This document shows, one piece after another, positions 24,707-39,700 of a stretch of DNA of 64,000 nt. The DNA lies in NCBI RefSeq assembly GCF_963676685.1, contig NC_092346.1, forward strand, positions 31,385,133-31,449,132, given 5' to 3'. The DNA is from Mytilus edulis. Taxonomy: Eukaryota; Mollusca; Bivalvia; Mytilida; Mytilidae. The stretch's first letter is position 1. Each line of letters starts with the position of its first letter. Both the position numbers and the translations under genes were made by a program. Under the pieces are notes generated by a model. It was not told the origin of the DNA and did no database searches. It saw only the letters and a program-made list of their open reading frames with translations.

Positions 24707-27700
24707 GTAAGTACCAGTAAGAACTATTTAAAGGGATTTTACATCCTTTTACAGACTTTCCTTATTGTTCAAATATTCATTTACAAAAATTGGAACCTAC
24801 AGTTTTGAAGTTTGCAGACTGAATATGATTTTCTTATTTTTATGTTCTATACGTATAGCATATAAATGTGTATGCTTGTTTCAGGTCACGAACGTCTCGT
24901 AAAATATATAAACGTTGTAGTGACGTATAATTTTCGAACCGTGGTCCCTAATAAATAAGTAAACGATAATTACATACCTTTTAAGTGAAAGCTCCCGATT
25001 GGTAGGACATTGATCTCTATAAAGAGAAACGTGTATCTATTGTTGAAAGATAATTTCAAGTTATCGTGTAATTTTACTATATGATTTATTTAATGATTTT
25101 AATAGCGAACTAATGTCTGAGTGGTAACATTTAAAAAGAGAACTTATGTTCTGTGTTAAGTCAATTGATAGTTTATTTACTGATATGACAAGACCAATGC
25201 CATAATCAAAGAATTATAATTTGTTTGCTACTATTATCTGTGTATCTCACTGATACAATAGACACGAAGAGAAAAAGAAACAGATTTACAATATTTAGAT
25301 TGGGATGATCAGTGTAGAGAAATAAATTGTGCAGTAATAGCAAAATGAATAACTGTAGTCGTTAGTATACAATAGGGACTTAATTAATCCATGCAATGAT
25401 AAAAAAAATATAACACAATAATGAAATTAATCATTGTCAAGGTAAGGTAATTTCATAAATTACCAATGCTGAGACAGTGTGACTGAAAAATATTTACAAA
25501 TAAACTCTGTAGTGGTAGTAGCGTTACTTATTGTAGTTGTCAGTGTACAATAGGGACTTAAGTCATTCATTTAATGGTGAAATATATAACACAGTGATGA
25601 AAGTAATTGTTGTTAGTATTTAGTCAGTAGAGCAATTTACTAGCTTATGACATTCAAAGGGAAATGACATAAAACAGATCAAAACTTTTGAAGTTAATTA
25701 ATTTGCAAGTAATAATTGGTCATCAAATACACGATAAAAACGTGAATTAATGAAAAAGTTCAAAACATGAAAAAGGTTTTGATAGAGTCATAAATTTGTC
25801 ATTAAATGAGGCTAAAAATAATATAACAATTTTATAGTTATAATCCTGGTACCTTTGATAACTATTATAGTAGGTAAGGTAATGGCTTTTTATATTTGCT
25901 TGTACTCAACAATGTACTATGTTATCATAAACTTTGTGTTTGAGTATCATTCATAAGTTCAAAATAGTAAAATTACAATTCATATTGTGCTGAAAACCAT
26001 AAGTAATGGAACAAAAAAAAAGGACAAATGTAACAATAAAATGCAAATAACACAACAGAGTATATACACCAATGTTGTTTCTTTTAACAATGTTCTATAT
26101 GAGATCATAAGATTTCTTAAACGTGAAAAGTTAAATAACAAAAACACCGACTCCAAAATGAAAAATCAAAACGGAAAGTCCCTTATCAAATGGCAAAATC
26201 AAAAGCGCAAACTAAAGAAACGTATGGTACACAACTGTCATATTCCTCATTTGATACAGACATTTCCTTTTGTAAACTATTGTGTTTGATTGTCGCATAA
26301 TTTTTTTTTATATTGTGATAAGACAAGTTATATAGTCATTATCAACAAAATATAGTATAAGTAGCAAAAGCAAGAACAGAATTCGAAATTCAAAGTCTTT
26401 TATTAAATGTGTTTACCACTTATTACTGACCAGCATTCTTCTTTTGAATTAGTTATGTTTTACCAGCGTCATTTAGAATTTTAAGGATTTGTGAGTATCG
26501 TCTACAATTTTTAGAGTTAATGGTGTAAACATATCCGAAAAGCAAAGTGTTATTTCCGATGCTAAATATCGTCGTGTCATTCATAAATAGCTATAAAGGG
26601 TAGGCGAGCTATCTGACAGAGATAACATAATTTAACTGTTTATTTAGATACGATAAAACTTATGTGGTTTGTTAAACAAAGTCAAAGATCAATTGGACAG
26701 GTTAGAAGTCTGTTATTACAATTAAGTGGTTAGTAATATCGTTTACATTTCAACATCGTTCTTCGATATCACGATTTGAATATACGCAAGTAAAAATTCA
26801 AATACATGACAGTAACACTATTAAGTAACAGGTGCTATAACTAAGTATGTCCAATGAAAAAAGTACTTGACTGATTTAAAAGATATTGTGCACGTTTATA
26901 ATCTGTTCTATTCTTAACAAAATAAAGATAAGCATGTCACAATTAAGAAATGTTATTACAATATCTCCACCGTGGCATATATTTCATTTGTCAAAAAACA
27001 ATTATACCAATATGTTTGGTCTGTTCAACCTTTTTTTTTATAAATTTCCCACAAGATATGTAGGCGTTATAGCGCTGACCATTCCATTCCTATTTCCATA
27101 TAGTTTATATTTCGAATAGATATTAATTTCTGCAGTAAAATAGTTATCAAATGTACCAGGATTATGATTTAATACGCAAGACGCGCGTTTCGTCTACATA
27201 AGACTCATCAGTGACGCTCATATCAAAACACTTAAAAAGCCAAACAAGTACAAAGTTGAAGAGCGTTGAGTACCTAAAAATTCCAAAAAGTTGTGCCAAA
27301 TACGACTAAGGTAATCTACTTCTGGGATAAGAAAACATAGTTGTTCTATGTTTTATTTAAGAGGCTGATNNNNNNNNNNNNNNNNNNNNNNNNNNNNNNN
27401 NNNNNNNNNNNNNNNNNNNNNNNNNNNNNNNNNNNNNNNNNNNNNNNNNNNNNNNNNNNNNNNNNNNNNGGTACCTTTGATAATTATTTACACCACTGGG
27501 TCGATACCACTGCTGGTTGACGTTTCGTCCCCGAGGGTATCACCAGCCTAGTAGTCATCACTTCAATGTTGACATGAATATCAATTATGTAGTCATTTTA
27601 AAAAAATTCCTGTTGACAAAACTTTGAATTTTTTTTAAAACTAAGGATTTTCCTATGCCAGGAATAGATTACCTTAGCCGTGTTCGGCACAATTTTGGAA

Positions 27701-30700
27701 TTTTGGAAGATGTTTTGTACTTTTTTGGTATATATTATGAGTTATATTATCAGCAAATTGTCATTGAAATGCATGAGTCTGTATGATGTATAACAAAAAA
27801 ACTTTTTCCAAGCCAATCAGTCTGGTTGAGTATTTTTCCAAGTCCATGAGTCCTATTTAACATCTTGCCTTATGATGATACTACCTTGAGTTTTCCCTAG
27901 TTTTCTTACTATGTTGTTTTGACGATGGTTTAATGCTTCCTGTTTTTCAAATGCATGCTTTTTTCTTTAGACATAAACACCACTGATAGGTTTCAGGATA
28001 TGAGTCTATGAACATAACATAACGTTTATCTATTTATCTGTCAGAAAATGCTGATTTTTCATCTGAAAAGTTATAGGTATTCTTATGATTTATAGCTTGT
28101 CCCAATCCTGGCCTACTATAAGTTGAGATAAATAATTTTATTTTCTGGTGACCCATCAATGAATACTATAATCTGAAGCTTGGGATTGTCATACTAAATA
28201 TTATTTTAACATATTGCAATTCTCCTTATAGCACCTGAATATGAGAAAGTAGAAAAGCTTTTTCATTTCGACCAAAAATAGCTGTCCTGTAAAAGAAGTA
28301 ACATAATCACAGCATTTTGATTTGATTGCATAATGCTACCATACAAGAAGAATATGTGTTGCATACAATATCCTCCGTTTAATTTAGGGGACGTTAATTT
28401 CCAACGCAAATGAGAAGAGAGAATGATGTATCCAATTTATAATAATCATAACAATAATAAATGAGTTTTTGATAACCAACAGAACCATCTTTTATATTTC
28501 ATTAAGCCAATTCGATTTGCTTTACCCATTAACATTGATAAGCTTATCCGATGGTTTTGACACATGATCATAAAGCTACAAATTAATAAGTGAAAACTGG
28601 ACGTAATAATTCTGAGCAGTACTGATACGTTGACTATTCGGCAAATAAAACTTCCGATTTTTTCCTGCTCTTGAGTCTTGACACATTCCCCTTTTCTTTC
28701 ACAGTTTTAGTTAGGGATAGACCGCGAAAACACATAGCTGCTGAATTGAGACACATACACATGGTATCTGTCAACCAATTCGTGATCAAGACATAGTGAC
28801 AAAAAAGAACTATCGATAAGAAAAAACATTTAGGATGTACTTTATACGTGTTATACGCACAGATATTAGTTATGTCTCTGTTGTGTCGTAGTTCTCTATA
28901 TTGATACGTTTCCCTCAGTTTTAGTTTGTTACCTTTGATTTTTTTTCTCTATCGATTTAAGAATTTTGAACAACGGTATACTACTGTTGCCTTTGTTTAG
29001 TGAATATCCCCCATAGAGATTCTTAAAGATATAACAGCTAACTAGTAACGGAATTTTAGTATTAAACGTCCATGTTGATCTTAACATCGAAAATCGGAAC
29101 AATTATTTATGCAGTAATGATAGACATTTGTCATACTTAATAAGTGTGGTAAATTCATTAGCGTTCAAACAATTTGCTTGCTGTAAATTCAGTACTGTTA
29201 AGTAGCTTTTCACACAATACAGTATGATGTTGTTGTTATGTAAAAGTTAATAACAACTACTGAAAAGTTTCAACATTGTTTGAAATGTTTTAATCGACTT
29301 TTCCCAACAGTCCTGAATTATCCGCAGTGGATATGTCTTACAACTGACTGTAAAACTTTTCAGATAGAAATTGGTTACCTAAAAGTAAGTAATATGTGAA
29401 ACAAAAACATTTAACAAATAACAACATTAACTTTAACTGTGTGACTGATATGTGTTGGTCTTTCTTTTAAGAATTCACGAAACCATTCGTTAGAACTTTA
29501 GACTGATCATAACTAATATAAAATATCATTTTAACGATATATTTGAAGTGACATTAATGAAAAGGTTTATTAGTATTGACATTGGAAAAGTGGCTGTTTT
29601 GTTGCCTTTCAACATTAATTATTTCTTCATTTCATCTGATTCTTAAATATTTTCATTTTATTTGAAGCAAATCGATCGATAACGCGATAAAAGTAGTACT
29701 GATGTGTTAATATGTACTGGAAAAAAAATGTTGAGATTTACAAATGATTAAATTTAAGAAAACGTCAAAAATGTCAACGATGCGTTCCTTATATGAATAC
29801 AACACCTTAAATTATTTAATAAATCGAATCATTGTCTGTCTTATTTGATATATTAACCATAGTATTTATTTATCAAATTTACTGAAGAAAAATGCATTAG
29901 GCTGTCGATGATGTTTGAATTGTCTCATAGTAATATCTACAACGTGCCTAAACTATTAAAGTACTTTGATAAATAAAATACGAACGTATGATTGCAGTCA
30001 AATAATACAATCTGTTAATTGATTTAGTAAACGACTTTTCAATGGAATTTCGACTTGCACATGCATAAGCATTGTTGACTGTCATACGGTGTCAATTTTA
30101 ATGATTGAAACCAGGAAGACTTGCAATGCATTCTGAATAAGTTGATATTTGAGGGGATTGGCTGTTTTATTGGTCAGGTTTACTTTTGTGTTCTCAAAAG
30201 GAAATTTATCTTTCGGGCTAATGAGGCTATTCCAGAACAATTGTCGTGTGCCATTTCCCCCTAGAGTTCATAAAACAGCAATTTTAAAATTAAGTGGTTA
30301 AATGATTATATCGCCACCTTCGTAGTATAATTTAGTTATATTGCAGGTTTTTGTCAGTCACTTCTTTGTTATATCAGCACGTGATTCACACGTACTATAC
30401 ATTGTTATCTGATATAAAAGATTAAGTTAAATGAATGAATCCAGGAAGACTTGCAACGTCCTATGAATAAGTTGACAATTCTCGATACCGGAACCCACCA
30501 GTACATCATACTACACATAAAACTAGTAAAATAAAACTAATCAATGATACCAAGCTTTTATTCTGTGCGCGAGACGTGCGTTTCGTTTACAAAAGACTCA
30601 CGCTAGCATTTAAAACGTAAACATTAGTCTAACTAAAAGTAACAATGGCTACTTATTAAAGCAATGAAAACAAACAATAACAAGGATAAACTAAACACAT

Positions 30701-33700
30701 GTGTTTTGAAAGAATAAAATAATTCAGTTCTAGTACTTTTATCCACTGAGTTGCTCATTACATTTAAAGTAAGAGTATCTCTGCAAAAGAAAGAACTACG
30801 GAATTTTGAAACGGCAATTAAAACGGAACATTGAGGTTTACTTCCTTGATCCAGATATTAAGTAATACTTATTAAAATAATGAGTAAATAAACTCATCAT
30901 AGATACCAGGATTGAAATTTTATATTTACGCCAGACGCGCGTTTCGTGTACAAAAGACTCACCAGTGACGCTTGAATAAAAAAATGTTAAAGGGCCAAGA
31001 AAGGACGAAGTTGAAGAGCATACGTACCAACAATTCCTAAGAGTTTTGCCAAATACAGGAAGGAAAGTCTTTAGTACTTCAAAAATTCTAAATTTTGTTA
31101 ACAGTTTAATTATAATTATGAAGAGATCAATGATAATTCAAGTCAACACAGAAGTGCTGACTACTGGTATTACCTTCGGGGAAATAAATCCCCACCAGCA
31201 GTGGCATCGACCCAGTGGTTGTAAATAAACTCATCATAGATACCAGGATTGAAATTTTATATTTCGTCTACAAAAGACTCATCAGTGGTACTTTTCAAGT
31301 AAATCCATGGTACATTCGAAGTGATGACTTCAATTACACAAATTAGAGTACTTGGTTCTGAAACCATCTGTACGCAGAAACCCTATCGTGTATATTTTTT
31401 TATTAGTATAAATACATGGTTATAAGTAGTACACCTTTCGAATTCATTGGGTTAATACGGTTGATCTGTTTGTCCCCGTATGTATCATCAGTTGGTAGTG
31501 CGGCATCCTTTATTCTAAATATTTCCGATGTTTCATACATGCTATGTTCAGGGGTTGCCGTCTGTTTATGTGGTTCATAAGTGTTTCTAGATTTTATATC
31601 GTTTAGACCGTTGGTTCTCCCGTTGGAATGGTTTTACACTAGTAATTTTAGGGGCCCTTTATAGCCTGCTGTTCGGTGCAAGCTAAGGCTCCGTGTTGAA
31701 GGCCGTACCTTGACCTATCATGGTTTTCTTTTATAAATTGTTACATGGATGGAGAGCATAAAAACAATGCCGTATTTGGCAAAACCTTTTCAACTTTTGA
31801 TCTTCAGTGCTGTACAACTTTGTACTTTTTTCACTTTCGATCTTTTATATTTGGGCGTTATGTATTCGGGTTTAGTTTTCTGTAATTAGTTAATACTTCA
31901 GTTTCATTATGTATATCTCTTTCATATTCATTTGTTAAAATTTACTGTTTGCAATAGCATGAATTGTTCTATATAATAAGAATGTTCTTATCCCGGGCAT
32001 ACAAACAATGCCGTATTTGGCAAAACCTTTTCAACTTTTGATCTTCAGTGCTGTACAACTTTGTACTTTTTTCACTTTCGATCTTTTATATCTGGGCGTC
32101 ACTAGTGAGTCTTGTGTGGACAAGACGCGTTTTTGGCGTATTGAATTTTAAACCTGATGCTTTTTGTTATCTATTAATCATGCTTTTTATTTGTCTAATA
32201 TGATCTCCTTTTTATTTGTATTGTAGTCCTGTAATATTATGTTGTCATTTCAATGTTATATTTAACTTTGCCATTAAAGTGCGAGGTTTGGCATGCCATA
32301 AAACCAGGTTCAACCCACCACTTTTATTCCCCTTTAAAAGTGTCCTGTACCAAGTCAGGAAGATGGCCATTGTTATAATATTGTTCGTTTCTGTGTGTGT
32401 TGCATTTTAACGTTGAGTCGTTTGTGTTTTCTCTTATTTTTGAGATAAGACGTGGCACGGTACTTGTCTATCCCAAATTCATGTATTTGGTTTTGATGTT
32501 ATATTTGTTATTCTCGTGGTGTTTTGTCTGTTGCTTGGTCCGTTTCTGTGTGTGTTGCGTTTCGGTGTTGTGTCGTTGTTCTCCTCTTATATTTAATGCG
32601 TTTCCCTCGGTTTTAGTTTGTTACCCCGATTTTGTTTTTTGTCCATGGATTTATGAGTTTTGAACAGCGGTATACTACTGTTGCCTTTATTTATTGGCAC
32701 TCATACCACATCTTCCTATATCAATTCACATGATTAAGAAAAAACCTGCCAACGATTTTCGTACAAAACTATTTGTATATATTCTCATTACCAAACCTTC
32801 ATTCCCGGTAAATAAACTCATCAAAACGGTCTTATTTGCCTGAAAGTAGTCACGACTCAACTACGGTTTATTTAAATTACCAATCCTTTCTAAATTAATC
32901 AAACGTCATGTCCAGTGGTTGACCACGTTGTTTTTCTATATACTTTAGTCATATTTCTGAGAAAATATGACAGTTGCCTACAGCTCATTTCGAAACTTTT
33001 TTGTTTTTGATGAAAATAAAACAAAAAACAAAAACATCCGTAAAAGGAGAAAAAAATGCCTAATAATACCTTTCAAGCCATATAGGTAAATCGAAAAAAA
33101 ACCAAGACTGTGCATGCATTGTGATAGCATGTACCAATTTAGAATAGACAGCATTATCATTTTTCCAAATATGTATAATAATGTCAAGCATACTGTTTTT
33201 TTAAAGAAGGACCTTAACATATGCAAGTTGCTGCTGAAATATTTCAATATTGGAACATATTAATTTAATGATTGATTATTCACATATCCGTAAATTCAAG
33301 TTTTTTCATTCAGATTGATGTTGAAGGATGTTCTTTTAAGGACAGTCTTAAGCAACATGAATTGATGTATATCTAAAAGACATCGTTTAATTACCTCCAA
33401 TGAAATATATTGTCTAGGTTAAGAATGTCCTTGTTACTTTTTACAATTATCAATACAAAATATTAGTCAAAAGCTACCAAAGTAGTGTATCAACGTTTTA
33501 AACAATAAATAAGGGTATATGATCTAACAATCATTCTTCTAAATCTCAAAGCACACATATGAAGCTGTCATTCTTTGGTTTTCAGTATATAGCCCCTATG
33601 TGAATTAAATGCAGTGGAAACCATTCGTATTGCATGTTCTTTGCTGAAGATTTAGTAAAATTGTATGCAGAATATATATTACTTTGAAATATCTATGGTA

Positions 33701-36700
33701 TGTGTATTGTAAATTTCCTTGAAGGTTTTCATTAAAATTACTTTTTGTAAAGGTTGATCGCCAATGCAATATCTTATATTAGGTTTGGTAATGATAATTC
33801 CTCCTGTCTCTTTAAAATTCAAAAAGCACAAAAAACAGGATTGCAATAAACATCAAATTAAACCAAAGATTTCAAAGTAAAATGTTTGTCAATAGTGTTC
33901 TATCCTACATGTTTGATCTATGTAATTATTTCCTCATTGCAATTCAGCAAATGTCTTTCAAAAGGAATACCAATGCTTTCAGAAATAGGATTGCCTCTGT
34001 TTAATTGTCTGATCACTGTATACAACTCTTCATAACTGATCTGGTTAATCTTTACAGCTTCCGACATTTAACAAAAATGATGATGTTTAGACGTTTTACT
34101 TAATATCAAATTGATTTAGACTGCTAAAACGACTGATTATGCTCACTATCAATGAAATTGTTCTATATTGCTTTAAAACAATTTGTGATGCTATAAGCGA
34201 TGTCATCATTTTTCATAGAATGATTGAAATGTATCCATTGAATTCATTCAACATATCATTTATCTTTTTAGATCTTGGCCAGAAGTGAAACAATCAACAA
34301 ATATTAAAGCCAGATATTAATAATGAGATTTTACAAATGTGTTTAAAATTATTTTTTGATGCAACCACAAATAAATCAAAAACCAATCGTTCAGAGAACA
34401 ATTGAAAGATTATCCGCCAGTAAAGATCTATTTTGATATTAAAATATGAATAATCATTTTAAAATGTCAGTTCCTATGGCTTCATGATGTATAAATATGA
34501 ATTCAAAGCAAAGGTCAAATTCTGGAACGTCCTATTAAATTATAATCTTGACCTTAATTTCAAGGTCACAAACCAAGGACCTCAAATCAAAAGACCATAG
34601 GTCTTTAATATGTATGGTTAATGAGATGATAAATATAAGATGGGCGATAATTCCCATTTATTGTCTACATACTATTTCAACCAAAATGTACAAGTTTCGA
34701 CATGTCGCAACTAACAATTTAGTAAATAATATGTCGATATGTTATACCGTTTTTGAAAACAAGTAAAGATAAGCCAACATCAAAATTTAGAATTTGACCT
34801 TAACCTTTGACTTCGACCTACTTTTCCTTTTTTGGACCAAGGATCTCAAATCAAAAGACCCTAGGTCTCAATCACTTATGGTTTACCAGTTAGAAAGGCA
34901 TAACACTTATACCAAATGCACAAGGAGAATAACTCTCATTTGAAGTTTCCGGATAGCTACGGTCCAAATAGCCATCCTTATCCTGAAGATATAACGAGCA
35001 ATTTGGTAAAATAAATTCGTCGTAATTTTTAACGGTTCCGAAGGAGTAGTGGCCACAAGAAAAACAGTGTTTGGGGAGATAACTCTTACCGCGTAAAGTG
35101 TTCGATTAAGCAGTGTTAGTTTCAAAAGCGTATAAAAATACGATAACATATTCTAAATATCTAAGCGACATCTTATAAAACAACAACACTACGCAAGAAA
35201 AAAATTAGGCGGAAGGAAAAAAATGTATATTGATCATATTTGGATAAATTTATCTTTGAATATCTCGTCCAAGACTTTTCACGATAAAACACATGAAATC
35301 ATACAAGTATCTGTTTTCACTTAGTCAGGTCAAGTGTAAATTAATATAAATCGGATAGATTTCCCATCGTTATTAAGGGCTAACGAAAATCTTAGTCCCT
35401 TCTTGAACCTGTATCCGAGGATTTTAAACATTTTGTCATATTATTTTTCTAGAAAAAAAAATGGTTCAGAGCCCAAAGAAGGCCAAGACAGTTTGGGTTG
35501 AATTATTTCAGTCTCTAAGTTGTACAGTATGTTTATATGTTATCTCTGAATCTAAAAATAAAAAAATATCTAGTTAGAAATTTACAAATTCCTGACCTTC
35601 AGATCTCTGTAAAATACACAACGATCATTATTAACGGGCTAAGAAAATATACTATACCTTAAGAACTTAACTATAGCAATTTTTTTCTGTTCGTAATCGA
35701 AATTAAATAAAGGCAACAGCAGTATACCGCTGTTCGAAATACAGAGCTGATTATTTCACGAACATCACGGGAGTGTCGCGACTATTTTTTTGCCATATAA
35801 TATAAAAAATAATTAAGTCGTTTTACCGGATAGATTGAACAACTCATTAAAATTCCTAAGCTTATAATAGTGTACGAAAAAAGTTAAAAAGGCAAAGTCA
35901 ATTAACCAATTTTCTTTTAGTGTATAAAGTACCTAGGTACCTTCACTAAAACAAAACAAATAACATGTATATTATATATTTAGAATATAAAGAGATATTG
36001 ATAAGTATATTTATACATGAAGATGTCTAACTTTCATAATTTCCGCTTATTCTTTAAATAGTTATTTATTACGACGCACTAGTCTTGTATTTTACACTTC
36101 TTGAATGGAAAGCAAATGATAGAAACCACAGATAATTCCCATCATCTTAGATAGAAATAAACATCTTTGGATTATTTCGCCTACTGCCGGCATTAAATTG
36201 TGCATTTTGATGTTTTGCCTGTCAACCAATTTTCCTATACAAACAATAACAAGTCTAGTGTTGACAAGGAAAACAATTTTTCCAATAGGTTTACGCTTAT
36301 GACAAGAGTAACAGCATGAGATAAGAAGAAAAATAGATTCATTTTTGTTTCTAAAGGTCCAGTTGTAAATGACTCATGCATATCCATGAGGGAAAAAAAT
36401 CAGTAATAAATCTATTTTGGTAATTACTCCAAAGTGGGCCGGCTATTAGGATTGCCACTAACAAATTTTAGTATTTTGGATAGAGAGATTTTCTCCCTTT
36501 CAAATGGTCAATCAGGGACCTTTCAAATAGCTGTTACCAGGATTAATTAAGGCAACAGTAGTATACCGCTGTTCGAAATTCACCATTTTTGAACAGTCGA
36601 ACATTTTTTTTAAATTATGCATGGGTTTTGCTGCCGGATGGGATATTCCCAGTTAAAAAACAGTGTTAACATAGCAAAGTTTACTTGGGGCTCTATGGTG

Positions 36701-39700
36701 TTGTATATATCTCTAGTTTCTCTTATATCAATATAAGCAATGTAAATGTGTCTGGTCATAGTCCAAGACGTCATTACCAGCCTACTACCAATATAATGTT
36801 TCTAAAGTTTGCTGGATCTAAATGTTTCAAATTTCAAATTAAGGAATATATTTCCCTCATGAAAAACTCTAAATCCTTGCCGACTTAGGCGACTTTTCGT
36901 GTCAATATATGTAATTAGCTCTTCATCATTTTAATAAATTTTAAGACTTTGTTCGTTTGATGTGTTTGAGATTTGATTTTGCCATTAGTTAAGGGAGTTT
37001 CCGTTTTAAAATTTTCCTTGCATTTCAGTATTTTTGTAATTTAACATTTTCCTCTGCTGGTGGACTCTTAGTCCTTAATGTATCGCCAGCACTTTGGTAC
37101 TGGCATGGACATACTTATATTGTCTTGGTTCTAAATTTCGGAATTTATTATGTCTTCGATCATCACTGAAAGTGATCTTTGTTGTCGAAATGCATATTAG
37201 GGGCAGAAAAATCAGTATCGAGAAAGTTGGAAGCCATGCAATTACAAGGACAATTTCTGAAATCGTACTTATACTAAATAAGTGTGTAATTAATGGTTTA
37301 TTTGTATTGGTGATGGAAGTTAACATTTTGACAAGAGTCAGAAGCATGCATTGTAGGAGACGCTCCTCATCTTTTATATAAGCTTTGGATTTCAAATATT
37401 TATGCCACGAGCATCACTGAAGAGACATGTATTGTCGAAATGCGCATCTGGTGCAGGACAATTGGTACCGTTAATGTTATTACTCTGTTCATGCAAAAAT
37501 TCTCGCATATCTTTGATTGCATGGGATTTGATCATTGCTAAACACTTCTGTTACCTTAAGTGTTTACTAAAAACGACTAAAGAGCTATTTTCATTTACTT
37601 TTGTTTGAATAAATACATTAATGGTTCTAATGGTCATAAATAAATGCAAGTTTTGTTTGTTTAAATCATCTTTTGATACAAAAAAATGAAATTCGCATTT
37701 TTTAAAATGTTTTACGACGACCGCTCCTTTAAAATACTTGATTAGGAGCACAATCATATCAAGAAGTATATAGTCCATTTTATGAAAAAGGAAATGTGTT
37801 ATACAGGAAAGTGAAGGGAAGCGAGTCATATCCTTGCATATAAATAACCAAGAAAACTAGCGACAGCAAATGGATATTAACAGGAGTCTCCTGGATAGAG
37901 AGGAACCATTGTTGTCGAATGGATTTATCAATGTCATAGTCCATATTTAGAAATCCATTAGTTTTCTTCGCACATGCTTGACTTGATTAATTGCTTTGAC
38001 AAGTTTTTACCCTTTTTAAATTTGCAAGAGTTTCAGTGAAAATAATCATAGCTACGATCTTTCAATGGGTATATATTTATGAACTTTTAAATGTGAACTT
38101 TGAGTAAAACACGTACAATAAGTCAAAAAACAACAAAAGCTGTTTTTAATTGATTAAAGTGACAACAAAACAGTTTCCCATTAATAATACATCCTTCAGG
38201 AGTAAATCATTATGTTTTGGGGTTACATTATTTATGATGTATACAATAAACTAATATGGGAAACACCAGTTAATGAAATACTGTGACAGGGGATAAAGGA
38301 TACATTTTATTGTCTCGTCTTCTTTGATTACTTCATTTGTTTAATACAAGATCACGCGAGATTTCAGTTTTGATTACATGCATCAGAGAACTAAGTTTCG
38401 AGATAACAACCGATATCGAAATCAAACATGAAAAATATCTCGTACAATATAAATAGTTAATGTCTGATTGACGATAAAACAGACAATGAATAAGAATAAA
38501 ACTTGCATTGTAATGTTGACGAAACAAACTTTTCGTATCTAACTATATATAATGTCATGCATATAATTTCAGACACGTGTATTAAATAAAAGCAAATCGT
38601 ACAACACCTTCTGAAAAACTAATATCAAAACTCAGATATGGGCACGACCTTCAACAATGAGAAAAAAATATATCGTATCGTCAGCTGTAAAATGCCCCTA
38701 CATGAAATATGATAAAAAAAATACTAACTGCATAACTTACACTTTTACCTTTTATATAAGCTTGGGATTTAAATTTGTTGGCCACGAGCATCACTGAAGA
38801 GACATGTATTGTCGAAATGCGCAGCTGGTGTAGGAAAATTGGTACCGTTAATGTTATTACACAATACAGATTACGAAAAAGTCAATTATGACAGACATGA
38901 ACCGGCGACAACCAAAGAACTTCCCGTTAATCAAACATCCATGAGGATTAGATTATCATTTTATTGAGTTTTATTATTTATGATGTATATAATATACCCA
39001 TATTGGCAGCCGAAGTTCATAAATTAATTTGACAATGGACGAAGAATACATTTCATACACTTAATTGACACAGTTTTTTCCCTTAAACTTTTTATATGTA
39101 TATATATATATGATTATGGTTAGTTCCATTTTGACAATTCAATTTTTTTGTTTATTTCAGGTCATTCCAGAAGTGTACAGATACCAGGTTGTGTTGAATT
39201 TAATGTGACTACCACTGCATGCCGCGGGTTTTGTCTTTCTTATGCCATACCATCACCATCTAGAACACTTTTAACAAATCCACTGCATCAAGTAACTTCA
39301 AGGGCAGAATGTTGCAGTATAGAAGCAACACATGATGTAAGTATAATAAATATTCTGAAGCTTTGACAATTAAATGAATATCGGAGAAGGATATAAACAC
39401 CCTTCCGCAGCACATGCAATCATCTCCAGGTTTTGGTTGTCTCATCCTCGTCCTTTGTTTTTGGCTTGGCCTTATTAGGCTATAATGCCCCTTTGGTATA
39501 GTCCGCCTCTTTTTACCGACACCTGTGATATTACAATCAGACAAAATAATCTTACTAATTTGGTTTTCTTCACGTATAACGATGACAACTTGGCATAACC
39601 CAACTGTTCGCAGGGTTACATCATCATTACCCCTGGACTAAAATATTCATATGTTTAATCAAATTCGTAGAAAAAATTAATGTCCTGAAAGTCTCCTTAG

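Larger units (their letters stand above)
24707..39160 (+). other. GPA2 intron 1 (14.45 kb, repeat-filled, contains an assembly gap)
   Basis: The boundaries are GT at 24707 and AG at 39160. It splits the alpha subunit just after its first mature cysteine. The intron contains a local duplication (25353-25617), dispersed repeats of several families, a 100-N gap at 27370-27469, and a nearly perfect 102-base duplication at 31757 and 31998. Stretches 28000-28850, 29020-30530, 32710-34540 and 35160-36940 contain nothing I can recognise beyond short repeat tails. The true length depends on the gap. Confidence 0.85.

Noticed and set aside
26886..27119. 77-residue frame with hydrophobic segments in GPA2 intron 1
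   Set aside because: It has no domain, no repeat-independent support and no splice context, and its composition is that of AT-rich DNA.
37075..37395. Overlapping 95- and 106-residue frames on opposite strands
   Set aside because: They coincide with the family G repeat and show no domain. Open frames on both strands of a repeat are expected by chance.
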